Positions 15,001-24,100 of a stretch of 64,000 nt of DNA are shown here, one piece after another. Made by a program: the position numbers and the translations under genes. Source of the DNA: Owenia fusiformis (taxonomy: Eukaryota > Annelida > Polychaeta > Sabellida > Oweniidae); assembly GCA_903813345.2 (NCBI GenBank), contig CAIIXF020000003.1, positions 19,048,931-19,112,930 of the forward strand, in the 5' to 3' direction. The notes under the pieces are model-generated. The model was given only the letters and a program-made list of their open reading frames with translations, had not been told where the DNA came from and did not search any database. Numbering within the stretch: the stretch's first letter is position 1; each line of letters opens with the position of its first letter.

Positions 15001-17451
15001 TCGACTGAAAATGACATCCTCCGAACGCAGCCTCCAGACATCCACTTTGTTCCTTCCTTCTTCCAACAAGGAAGAACGAAGTATAAGTTCTGGAGATCTG
15101 TGTATGGAAGATGGAAAATGATAGCTTAGTTAATATTTTGCAGGCCCGTAGCCAGGATTTGCCAAGGGGGGGTTCAGTTTTCAAAAATTTCTAGGGGGGT
15201 TCACATTTGACAATTTTGGTCAAAATATGGCTAAAATCACTTGGGAAGTGCTCAAAATGGTGAAAAACTGCATGATTTTGAGAGAATTTTTGGCCAGGGG
15301 GGGGGTTCGCCCGAACTACGGGCCTGTTTTGTGATACAGATAACATAAGAAAAGAGACAGATAGGATAATACAGAATCTGTATAACATCCAAACTATAAA
15401 ACAGACATTACATGTAATTATGAACTCATTTCAAAACATCACACTTAATTAAAAAAAATCATATAACATTCATAAATCATCATTAAACCAAAATTATCCA
15501 GAGAAAAAAAACACAGAAAAAATCAGGCAAGTACGAGTCGTAAATAAAAGAATTCTGAATGTAACAACATGTTTATATGATTTAGAAGATACCCATCAAA
15601 GTGAAAATTGGTAATATGATGTGTTGGAGAACAGACATATAGACAGGCCAGCTGCTACAACTTGTGTTTCCAATATGCAATATAAAAGTCAAGGTTAAAC
15701 AGAACATTCGTACTACCCATGATTTGAAGTTTATAATACATAAAATTTAAATTTAAAATATGTTTTGCTTTGTTGAATTTATTTCTTTTTTATGAGTATG
15801 CTAAACACTTCTTAATGGTAGGTTCACAAGCACATGTCAATAGTTGTAAACAATTTTCAATTTAATGATAAGAGTAAACACATTTTACTAACAAAAATTT
15901 AAAATTCCTAAATTGTCAAAAAGGTATAAATAAATAGCTTTTCAAGTGATGTTAAATATTCAAAATAACCACATTAGAATAAAATTGTTATGGTAAATTG
16001 ATTTCTAAAAATAAATGGAAACTTATGTTTCTCAAAAGTAGTTTTAAAGTACTTGGTATTTCAAATGTTTAAATATAACCTAAACCTGGTTGCTTCAATG
16101 TTGCCAGAGCAGCACTGTTCATAAATCAAATTAAGATGCCTAAGAGTTTTCTATATAATCATCAACCATGTGCAATCTCAATGATATGTAAGACAATTTA
16201 TTATAATGTCATTATGTTTCTCCTTAGAACTTAAACCTCAGAATTATCCAAGCAAAAATATCCAAATAGTTTCTATGGTGGCTTTAAAAAGGTACATGAA
16301 TGTTGACAAAAATCAAGGCTCATAAAAATTAAAAATTAATTACAAAAAGATTCAATATAAATAATTTCTTTGAGATGAGTCGAAGTTGTTTTTCAGCTTT
16401 TTGAAAGATGATTGTGTTTTAATTCACTTTTTAATAGTATACAAAAAATGTAAACTCAGGGTTCTAACCAGGAATTTTTAGACCCCAGAATTTTTGGCGG
16501 CATTGACTTCCTATTCCTTGTTTGTATAAAAAATCTTCGGAGTCTAAAATACTAGTGAGAACCCTGAAACTTCTAAATACTATCTTGGGCTTTCTCTTGA
16601 AGGCTCATAATTCTGTACAAATAGTGTAAACATGGGTTGTCTAGATATCTCAAAGCAGATAGATTTGAACTATGAGAAAGAGCAGATTGAAAACTATAAA
16701 TTGAACCAAGCAGAACTCATCAATAGCTGAATATGATGTTCAATGAAAGTCAAAATGACATTTGACACAAATACTATCGAAGAGTACAGATGAACATCTG
16801 AATATAGAGTGTCAAATTATAGGACTTATACCATATCTTGCAAAAAGATATCACAGCATTTTTATCACATGACATGTGTACAACTAATGGTAAGATCACA
16901 AGTAACATTACATCATAGCCTTTCAATAGATGCCCATGATGACATCAACCCCCATAAATGTGGGCCAGATTTGCGAAAAATGCAAATAAAACCCACCCAT
17001 TCAGAGGAACTTGTTTAGAAAAATCTCCAAATTTTGCTTTAGATTCTAATCGGAGTTGACCCCCTCTATGATCCCCTTCTTCGTAGCCCCATTTGTAGAT
17101 TTGCGTTTTCTCCAATTTGCGACCTTCGATAGGCAAACCTGGAATTGCCTATTGGTTTTACTGTGACATGGGGAGTAAGTCCCCTCCCTATTATATTCTG
17201 TAGCCTATATGAAGAGAATAATATAGAGAATATATTACAGAGGAGGGTGACTTACTCCCCGTGTCCAGAGTTCGATTCTCAGCTCAGTGCAAGTGACTGA
17301 GTCAGTGAATGAAAGGGCTAAAATTTTGAACCAAATTATATTCCATTTCAGACAATATAAGTGATAAAAAATTAATATTTCAAAGAATTATGACGTAAAT
17401 AGAACTTACCTTTAATTCTATAAGAAACTCACTTCTCAGAAAAGCGTTCAT
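1..17451 (-). CDS. Possible multi-exon gene, 5' part, unrecognised
   Basis: This is a tentative gene built from exon-like pieces with good splice sites on the complement strand. A start exon at 17410-17451 reads MNAFLRSEFLIELK, has an in-frame stop upstream, and ends at a GTAAGT donor. Other pieces are 14897-14918 (NKVSLKD), 9053-9095 (DIETFRTLTFEMEN), 7188-7269 (an open frame ending NSHLEYVK at a GTGAGT donor), 3481-3546 (QTHHPLFKSVFETLRVLEK), 72-109 (LNSIILDFLKQL) and perhaps 1-16. Phases agree for 14897 to 9053, for 7188 to 3481 to 72, and for 72 to 1. Phases do not join between 17410 and 14897, nor between 9053 and 7188, so exons are missing or some pieces are false. The 7188 piece could itself be a start exon: stops close all frames just upstream, and an acceptor near 7312 would fit a 5' UTR. 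I recognise no family. One gene, two genes or chance are all open. Confidence 0.3.
834..958. repeat. Long hairpin, foldback MITE-like
   Basis: Two arms of about 55 bases (834-888 and 902-958) are inverted copies with few mismatches. They are separated by about 13 bases including ggccaggccc. Each arm contains aacgtcatttct and caatatagtgaaatattgg. The shape fits a foldback or MITE insertion. No target duplication is clear. Confidence 0.7.
959..2630. other. No gene or clear repeat apart from 1143-1345
   Basis: AT-rich sequence with scattered stops on all frames. Nothing else is recognisable. It lies in what may be an intron of the candidate complement-strand gene. Confidence 0.5.
1143..1345. 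repeat. Decayed DNA-transposon copy
   Basis: Segments with cagattgcaccaaata, ccacctatattttctgg and aaacgcaccccc align with 8050-8180. The first part also aligns loosely with 51080-51200. Shared order and wording over about 150 bases suggest one dispersed family. The ends here are eroded, and the short ORFs on both strands (1155-1399) lie inside the repeat. Confidence 0.4.
2631..3157. mobile_element. 493-bp element with 29-bp inverted ends and 17-bp target duplication
   Basis: The element is 2648-3140. Its ends (2648-2676 and 3112-3140) are 29-base inverted repeats with one mismatch, reading taaacctgcacat inward from the left. It is flanked on both sides by the same 17 bases, aattatacaatttaact (2631-2647 and 3141-3157). 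The interior has no long ORF but holds a tRNA-Ala-like sequence at 2928-2997. Terminal inverted repeats point to a DNA transposon. A 17-base target duplication is longer than the usual 2-10 for such elements and resembles target-primed retroposition. The class is therefore unclear. Confidence 0.85.
2928..2997 (+). tRNA. tRNA-Ala(AGC)-like sequence, probably not a working tRNA
   Basis: A-box tagtctagcgg is at 2935-2945 and B-box ggtttgaatcc at 2977-2987. The anticodon arm ctcgc-ttagcat-gcggg (2953-2969) puts AGC at 2960-2962, the alanine anticodon. The 3' side attcccc matches an Ala acceptor strand and is followed by a T run at 2998-3002, a Pol III stop. The 5' acceptor strand does not pair with it, the D stem is poor and one T-stem pair is broken. 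It is best read as a tRNA-derived Pol III promoter inside the mobile element. Confidence 0.6.
3160..5795. other. No recognised gene except candidate exon 3481-3546
   Basis: AT-rich sequence. A perfect short palindrome (gttttttatcctaaa and its inverse) is at 4518-4555. A gcgacagccaatcag stretch near 4360 has an inverted CCAAT box but no gene start can be tied to it. Confidence 0.45.
5800..5880. repeat. Short tandem repeat, about 28 bp x 3
   Basis: Three copies of a unit containing tagtcatcagtcctgaacat occur head to tail with a few changes. Confidence 0.85.
5881..6975. other. Nothing recognised
   Basis: AT-rich sequence with a run of C at about 6455-6466. No ORF with protein-like character was seen. 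Confidence 0.5.
6979..7096 (-). repeat. Short element, gcattaac...gtcaccacctgcc family
   Basis: It starts gcattaacatgcaaaatgtc and accacctgcc, and ends near ttgtggtggtgatat, so the two sides form a short imperfect inverted repeat. The same start occurs at 9787 (same orientation), at 22439-22474 (opposite) and as the right end of the tandem-repeat element at 33660-33690. These appear to be termini of one dispersed family. Confidence 0.6.
7706..7878. mobile_element. MITE with CAGTAAAACCTGT ends, TA target
   Basis: cagtaaaacctgt at 7708-7720 is mirrored by acaggttttacta at 7864-7876, with TA on both sides (7706-7707, 7877-7878). A TA duplication is typical of Tc1/mariner-type MITEs. Related copies are at 42225 and, less complete, 40860-41130 and 46771. 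Confidence 0.75.
7943..8182. mobile_element. Small DNA-transposon remnant
   Basis: The ends catgggtgtca (7943) and tgacacccctg (8182) are near-perfect inverses. The interior matches the copy at 1143-1345, including ccacctataatttctgg. No coding capacity was seen. Confidence 0.55.
8183..11885. other. No recognised gene apart from candidate exon 9053-9095
   Basis: Mostly AT-rich unique sequence. At 9785-9900 there is another copy of the gcattaac/tcaccacctgcc family, followed by a caccaccaccacc run. The 89-codon ORF on the complement strand at 10343-10612 contains ILSTPEGREYLLGS and ends near a possible splice donor, but I cannot link it to a family. Confidence 0.45.
11886..13093. mobile_element. 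DNA transposon (MULE-like by target size), nonautonomous, with a nested MITE
   Basis: The element is 11896-13083. Its ends agagctggcatcgaat (11896-11911) and the inverse (13068-13083) match perfectly over 16 bases. A 10-base duplication agattaaagt flanks it at 11886-11895 and 13084-13093. Subterminal tcgacat/atgtcga motifs recur on both sides. Target duplications of 8-11 bases with such ends suggest the Mutator-like superfamily, but that is inference. A 611-bp MITE sits inside, so the original element was about 570 bp. No transposase is visible. Confidence 0.8.
11983..12609. mobile_element. hAT-like MITE, copy A
   Basis: The element is 11991-12601, flanked by gtcggaac on both sides (11983-11990, 12602-12609). 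Eight bases with T at position 2 and A at position 7 is the hAT target pattern. Inverted ends begin cacagatattggccagat and catagatcccggccagat, with about 50 bases of similarity. A second copy lies in opposite orientation at 19293-19899. The ORFs at 11889-12155 and 12431-12613 are within it and not genes. Confidence 0.85.
13094..13880. other. Nothing recognised
   Basis: AT-rich sequence without a supported exon. Confidence 0.5.
13883..14041. repeat. Long hairpin, 68-bp arms
   Basis: Arms 13883-13950 and 13974-14041 are almost exact inverses (ggaataaataatgatagg... and its complement) around a 23-base loop. Just outside, attcaaacat near 14043 and atgtttgaat near 14290 form a second, wider inverted pair, with agagcacggtc motifs near 14197 and 14279. 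It is a foldback element or the palindromic end of a larger one. Confidence 0.75.
14300..15135. other. No recognised gene except candidate exon 14897-14918
   Basis: AT-rich. The 65- and 69-codon ORFs at 14932-15184 lack family features. Confidence 0.4.
15136..15331. mobile_element. MITE with caggcccgta ends
   Basis: The element is 15141-15326, with perfect 10-base inverted ends caggcccgta / tacgggcctg. It is flanked by ttttg on both sides, giving a 5-bp target duplication. The interior has G runs and no ORF of note. Confidence 0.75.
15332..16451. other. Nothing recognised
   Basis: Very AT-rich, without protein-like ORFs or clear repeats. Confidence 0.5.
16452..16571. mobile_element. Short MITE, cagggttctaac ends
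   Basis: cagggttctaac (16457) and gtgagaaccctg (to 16566) are inverted ends. aaact flanks both sides (16452-16456, 16567-16571). It is about 110 bp and noncoding. Confidence 0.65.
16572..17160. other. Nothing recognised
   Basis: No supported exon. The ORFs at 16809-17136 on the two strands overlap each other and show no family features. Confidence 0.4.
17165..17265. repeat. Hairpin element
   Basis: gacatggggagtaagtcccc and the inverse ending gtgtc form arms of about 24 bases at the two ends of a 101-base segment. Confidence 0.65.
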
Positions 17452-17792
17452 TTGCAGTATTTAGGCAACGAAATGGACGAAACAAATGTCTGGAACTCTT
17501 CTCAAGCATGGATGCGCATGCGCAGGTTGAAGAATATAAGAGCTCTTCAAAATGGGGATCAAAATATTTTTTTAAAAATATTTTTAGTTTTGCAAGTTTT
17601 TGGATTATTGTCGGATCACTAGATAGAATACTGCCTTTTGCTAGGCATATATGTTATCAGGGGGTCATAATATGTAGCATATATCAAAATTGGATTGTTC
17701 TGAATAGCAGATTGCCAGATATAATTCAGGTTGGTTTTTGCTTTTTTTTGTTTTTTAATTTTTTCAAAATAATTTGTTAGGCCTAGGGCTAG

Positions 17793-17840
17793 GCCTAAGC
17801 AGAGACATATAAAACATATGTTATATGTCTCTGGCCTAAG
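17793..17840. repeat. 34-bp palindrome with 7-bp flanking duplication
   Basis: 17800-17833 is a near-perfect palindrome beginning cagagacatataaaac. gcctaag lies on both sides. A related palindrome is at 44712-44747, so this is a small mobile hairpin family. Confidence 0.65.
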
Positions 17841-17942
17841 ATAGGCCCAGAGGGGAAATAATCACAGAGTTCAAAGATGGCATGGGCTTATGATGTAAAC
17901 TTACTTCCTGCGAAAGCTATGTGGATTTTGATATAATATCTT

Positions 17943-18510
17943 TCCAACGGCGCACTTAGACTATATCCTCTAGTCTGAAATTCAGTCTATTGGATATAGA
18001 CTAACGGCGCACTTGGACAGCTGAATAATAGTGACCTTTAAAACATGAATAAAGATTTCCGCGGCTAACTTGATCTCTAAATGTGTCTTTCATCATTATC
18101 ATCAATCCGTGCAAGTATTGGAGTGCTGAAATACTTCTTTTTCGATCAAGACTTGTAAATTGTTCATCGAGTAAATGTTTTTTCGACCCATTACCAATAT
18201 GGCGGTTTACTAGGAGCGAGATACGCAACGAACGAAATGAATTTTGAGAATGAGTTAGATACGGACAACCTCCAGAGATTTACGAAAATGTCAGAGCAGA
18301 AAACGCCATATTGGAATTTGGCAGAAAAAAACATTCACTTGACTAACAATTACAAATCTTGATTGAAAAGGAAGTGCTTCCGCGCTCTAATACTTGCACG
18401 GAAGGATGATAATGATGTATGACATAGTTAGAGAACAAAAGTAAGCTGCGGATCGACTTATTCATGTTTCAAAGGTCACTATTATATCAGCTGTCCATTT
18501 CGCCGTTGGA
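17943..18510. mobile_element. Foldback element with about 210-bp arms
   Basis: tccaacggcg at the left and cgccgttgga at the right bound two long imperfect inverted arms. Both arms share ggacagctga, atagtgaccttt, aacatgaataa, cgtgcaagtatt and ccaatatggcg. The left arm carries a 45-base insertion (17958-18002). No ORF of interest. Confidence 0.75.
17946..18014. repeat. 45-bp palindrome inserted with a 12-bp duplication
   Basis: 17958-18002 (agactatatcc... ggatatagact) is almost perfectly self-complementary. aacggcgcactt stands on both sides (17946-17957 and 18003-18014). In the opposite arm of the host element the sequence is uninterrupted, so this is an insertion. Confidence 0.7.
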
Positions 18511-19284
18511 GAGCCATAAGTTTCAAAATCTAACATGGCTCTCAAAGTGAGTAAATGTAAACCTGTATTGGGGTGACATACATCTCTGATTGGTCAAAAA
18601 TCGACAAACAAATGACTTCATCAATGGCGGCTTCAACATTTTTGAAATAAGCTTCGAATAATATTATGTTCATTTCTGGCATGTTACCATAGCTTCTTAT
18701 TTCACATCAAGATAAATAAAGGTGTGTGGAATAAGCTTATATCAATATTAAAGCATGGACGTCTAATATACGTTTTTTGAACGAGATAGATATCAATTAT
18801 ATTCTAAATTTGGATATCTTCTTTCGCCAGAACATTCTCTTCAACTGTGAATTAAAGATCACATCGAAGTGTATAATTTGGAAACAAGCAGGTTAAAATT
18901 CGAACAAACGAAGGTGGTAAGCAAGACACATAATTATGTCTGTCAACTCTAGGCTAGGGCCTAGACTGTTTTTATTTGCACTCAGCTCGATTGGCTCACA
19001 GGGTTCCAACTCAATATTTTTAACCAAGCAATTTTTTTGGTGCTGATTTCTATCCTAAAGTTTGCACGACGGAACTGCAAGGAGAATGGCCATATTCTGT
19101 CGACTTTGACTGATATCAACATTGAAAATGTCATTATTGTCTGCTATTATAACTGGCTATAAATTCATTACAGCGATCCAAAAGATCTGAATTAATATCT
19201 TGATTACATGGTACTGGGAAGTTGTCCAATACTGTAGAGTTTAGATAGATCTAACAGGTGATGCAATGAAACAATAAAATCAAG
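18511..19284. other. Nothing recognised
   Basis: Unique AT-rich sequence. No gene evidence. Confidence 0.5.
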
Positions 19285-19907
19285 GTTTCCCTCATAGATT
19301 CCGGCCAGATTATTTTGTAGTAGAATCAGTAGCTCAATAAATATTCCTCAAGATGAGACACCTCAGAAAATTTCAAATTTTAAAATGACGATTCTGGAGC
19401 CATTTCTGAAAAATATGAGACAAATCATACCTCATTCGAAGGGTCTTGATATTCTTTACCTTTTTTATCACCAATGACCGTTATTCAAGCAATACTGCGT
19501 TGATAAGAGGCCAAAACAGTGATATTTTATCGCCGGACTCTTGTCTGTCCAAATCTGAATGGTGCTCCCGTGGTTCCAGAAGTGTGACGTCATCAGTATA
19601 ATGATATTTGGACACACAAGAGTCCGGATTTCGTGAAAAATATTCGCCGTATTAAAAGTCAAATAACTGCATCAAAAGGTTATTTGCTCGAACCAAACAA
19701 GTAGAAATAGAAAGATGAAGATCTCAGCTATAAAATAAGTGCAAAATCTGTCATGAGGAAGCAGGTACCATTTTGGATAAGGAACATTTTTAAAAGGTGG
19801 TCATATTTTTTTTAAATTTTCCAATTTAGTGTCGTATCTTCTGTATTATTCTTTGAGCCTATGAGATCCTACTACAAAACGATCTGGCCAATATCTGTGG
19901 TTTCCCT
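19285..19907. mobile_element. hAT-like MITE, copy B (inverted relative to copy A)
   Basis: The element is 19293-19899, flanked by gtttccct on both sides (19285-19292, 19900-19907). The whole sequence is an inverted, closely similar copy of 11991-12601, differing by scattered bases and small gaps. The ORF at 19468-19662 is part of the repeat. Confidence 0.88.
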
Positions 19908-21178
19908 GGAAAAAATACTTCCGGTAATTTAGGACTTATTTTTTACACTAATCGCAGTGTGATAATAATTAAATATTGTTTGATTCTGTAAAGAATTCAT
20001 ACATAAAGAGAACCACAATAATTATGCGTAAAACCTTTTTTTCAGTTAAGTTATCGTCGATTGTCACCAAAGATATTTTAAAACTTTAAAGATTCATCCC
20101 ACATTGGGACCACAAAACTAATTGATTCTTCCACTGGAGTGGGAAGACAAATGGAGGGCATTTCAAAACTAAGAATATAGTTTCAATTATTGTAATTACA
20201 TCAGCATCACTAGTGGTACAGGTTGTGTAGATAGTGTAGACCATTGTTGCTTGATTAATAGCAAAAATATTGACTTGTGCTGGTTGGTGGGGATGCAATA
20301 TGCCTTTTTTATATATCTCACACCTTAGAAGTGCATCAATTAAGAGAAAATCATGAAACACCTAACAGATTTCACCATACTATGCACCTATTCATTGAGT
20401 GGTTTATTCTTAAATTTTGTCATAAAAAAAAAAATCTTGGACATTTGTTGAATTTTCAACCAGAAATCGATTACTCTCCCCTCCATTCATTCTGTTCCGA
20501 TCACAGGGCGTAAAAATGGTGGCTGTTTGATTTCAAATTTTGTAATCACAACATGACTCCATATATGGCAGAATATTGAGATGGAACTCTGGGACCCAGT
20601 CCTCCTTGTACTCACCTCTGCCAGCACACATGTGGTTATTATAATCACTCTAAGTATTTTAGTTTGAAAAGCGGGTACAGTCCGGGCATTAAATAAATGA
20701 GTAGTCGATTTTCTGTCACCATTTCCAAACCATGGTGGTTTGAAAGCCCATAGTTCCCAATATTGTCTTGATCCCCTAAAATTTGTATCTTGCCTATTTT
20801 AAATTTTGTATACTCTCATCCACTGATGTATGACCTCTTGAAATCCTCACTTCAACAAATTCATAACTCATTTATTTATTGCCACTGGAGGTGTAGTTTT
20901 ATTCTGCAGTTTGTGAACGCTTCATAGTGCATACTGAGTATCACAAGTGTATAAAAACTTTGCCATTCAGATATTCCAATATTACATTGAATAAGTGAGG
21001 ATTTACATTGAAAAATTGAGGATTCACTACTTTGTATAATTATATAATAATATCATTTGTATAATTGTCTTTTACCAATTTTTAGTTATCTCAATGTTTT
21101 ACTTTGCTTTGCAGATTTTCTCATCTGAGCCAAAAGCCATGTCACCCACATAGGTAATGTCATAGATTTGATAACTGT
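19908..21178. other. Upstream region of ATMIN
   Basis: No coding signal. A good acceptor (tttgctttgcag, ending 21114) lies 65 bases before the ATMIN start codon. The 5' UTR is therefore probably spliced to an unlocated first exon farther left. Confidence 0.4.
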
Positions 21179-24100
21179 ATGATGGGGGTGGTGAAAATCT
21201 GCCCAGATGAAAACGACTTAAACCAACCTACCCGCCGAGACTTCGTTTGTGGGATTGATGGGTGTCAGCGGTTGATGTCACATGTCCCAGCTTGGCTCAT
21301 GCACAAAGTACATGTGCATAAAATGATTGAGGTAGTAGTTTGATTCTACATTGTAAAGTGTAAGCTTATTGTCATTGTCATACTGTGTAGTGTAAACAGA
21401 TTGCCAAAGTGCATGTTAATTCTCATAGACATAATCACCCTAGTAAGCCATGATCATATTGTATAGTGTTACAGACTGTAGATGTTCTGGGTTCAAATCT
21501 TTGGAGACCCTTGACTTTCTGATTTTGAGTCACCATCTGGTCATTCTACAATGCTGAAAAGTGACCCATATATTTTTCCATTCAAAAACAGGAAGAACTC
21601 ATACTTTTGTTGGCATATTAGTCTCCCAGATTTGATTAATGAAGTAGACATGAAAAGCAAAATCCTAAATTTTTTGATCAAGATTATTAATTACTGTGAA
21701 CTGGATGATATCTATTCGTTAGGTACAAATATTGTGTAAAATGTGCATCAAAATGTGTCAACAATTTTTTGAGGCAATGTAACAACAATTTAGTAATAAT
21801 CAAACAGTAGTATCCATGGTAACATGGTAAAAGGATTATGAATCATATTCATATCCATCATATCAATCGAATATCAAATATAAAATTTTCTACATGTACA
21901 TTAAGAATATGACATTTTTACCTTAGAATGATACAGAGAGAGCCTTGATGACTAAAACCCCAAAAGTGAAAGAAAAGTTAGAGCAACAATTTTACTGCCC
22001 CAAGAAAGAGTGCTACTATGGAGCAGAAGCAGGTGTTAGACATTTCCCAACATTTAATGCCCTCAGACAGGTACTGATTTTTTGAGTATTTAATTTATTT
22101 ATTATTTAATTTATTTAGCTCTTTTACACTGATTATTTGATTATTGTGTTATCTGTGTACTTTAACAATCAGTGATATTTCTGATATAATGGAGATTCAT
22201 GTAATATTTTTCAGAAAATTGTTTATCAGTCGCATATTCAGGCCCACGGAAAATATCATATTGCCCCTCAGAATAAGTTCATATTCAAGCTTTCTTAGTA
22301 AATAACGTATATTATGAAACCAAAATGCAAATATCTTTATAATTGCTTACCAAAATATTAGATATCATATAGTATCTGAATTGAAGACATATTTTTATAG
22401 TAATGTGCACATTGTTAAGCATTTGATATCTGTAACAAATGGCAGGTGGTGATATTTTGCATGTTAATGCCTTGTTAGTCCTTGACTTCTACTATCAACA
22501 ATCTCCATTTCAAAATATTGTTGGGCACCAACCTTGTGGAAAAGATCAATCAAACATCATTCTTGGGATTGAGGGGATGCCTCAGTTCAATCTTCTTTTC
22601 ATATGCATCATGTTTGTACTTCCATCAGGACCGTAACTCAAATTCTATATGCCTGATATCATGCATGTATTTCATTTGATGTTGCCTTCCATCTCCTTCC
22701 ATTCCTTCCCCCCCCCTCCCTTCCCCCTTCCTCTATGATTAGAAATATTGCACCAATGATTGTGTTATTATATTGTTTTCAAATATATTGTACAATGTGC
22801 CCCATAAGCCTAAAATAGGCTGGGTATTCTATATGAGGCACTTAAATAAATAAATATACATACATACATATTATTTGCAGCACTATAAGAGAAAACATGC
22901 TGAGAAGCAGTTCAAGTGCAACCAATGCCCAAGTGCATTTGGAAGAGAATGGGACCTGAAGCATCATATGAAAACCTGCAATCCTGGGGCTGTTTTCAAG
23001 TATGTGGTGTACCTAATGCAAAACTAATGTAAAACCTGGTTTTGATCAAGTACTTTTTGTTAATGTTTTTCTTCTTTTTTGAACTGTTAATTTAAAATTT
23101 TGCACTTTCTGTCACGGTTGGTGTGTATAACTTCGGAGTCTTATTTTTAATGCCAAACAATTAGCCATAAGTCTTGCTTGATGTTGGAGTCTGATCCGAA
23201 TACACACTACCTCTGGAGGTGTAGTAAATGGGATGGCCAATTTTAGTCCATCAACTACAGGTAGCTTATATAGAAAATCACTTCATTGAAACCTCATTCT
23301 GATACTCATAGCATCTTTCTGTTTCACCTCAGGGCTGAGAAGAAATGAGATGCCATGGTTTATCATGATGTTGAAACCTGGGCATCAATGATCTTAATTC
23401 AACTTATTTCAGGTGCACATGTCAAAAGTTTTATGGCAGTGTTAATTCACTTAAAAGGCACTGTTTGGATCAGAAACATAAGCCTGAGACACCAGATCAC
23501 TTCGAAGATCCACCTGCCTCAAGGTTTGTAAATTAAAACTTAAATTGACCTAGAAACATGTGAATTAATGTCAAATAAAGATTTTTTCAGGAAAATTATG
23601 TCTAGCAAGTGGCCCTCTGAATTCCCAAGACACTTACTAGAAAGATATTGTTGAATTTAAAATTTAGCATGTTGCTATTCAAATTTGATTACACATCATA
23701 ATGCCCCTAGACAAATTGTGAAAAACTAACTGTAAGTAGACAAATAATGAAGACATAATAAGGCTATGTAATTAATATCCTGCCTTTAATTTAATCTAGC
23801 TACAGTGTACATGATGTACTGGAATTGATGCCCATCTTTGTATAGGAACCATATCTTTTCATTACATCCTTTTAGAGCTAAGGGTAGAATACATGATCTA
23901 TATTTAAAAAAACAGTGTTTCGAGCTTATTATTAGGTTTTGGTTGATACGACAGTCTAGAAGCGAAGTTAGAATCTTGTGTCTATATTATGTCAAAATGT
24001 TCACGTTCCAACTGATGCCGTAACAAATTTATATTGCACTATTTCAGAAAGAAAAGAGCTGTGAAAGAGGAAAAGAAGCCACAAATAACTGTGATATATC

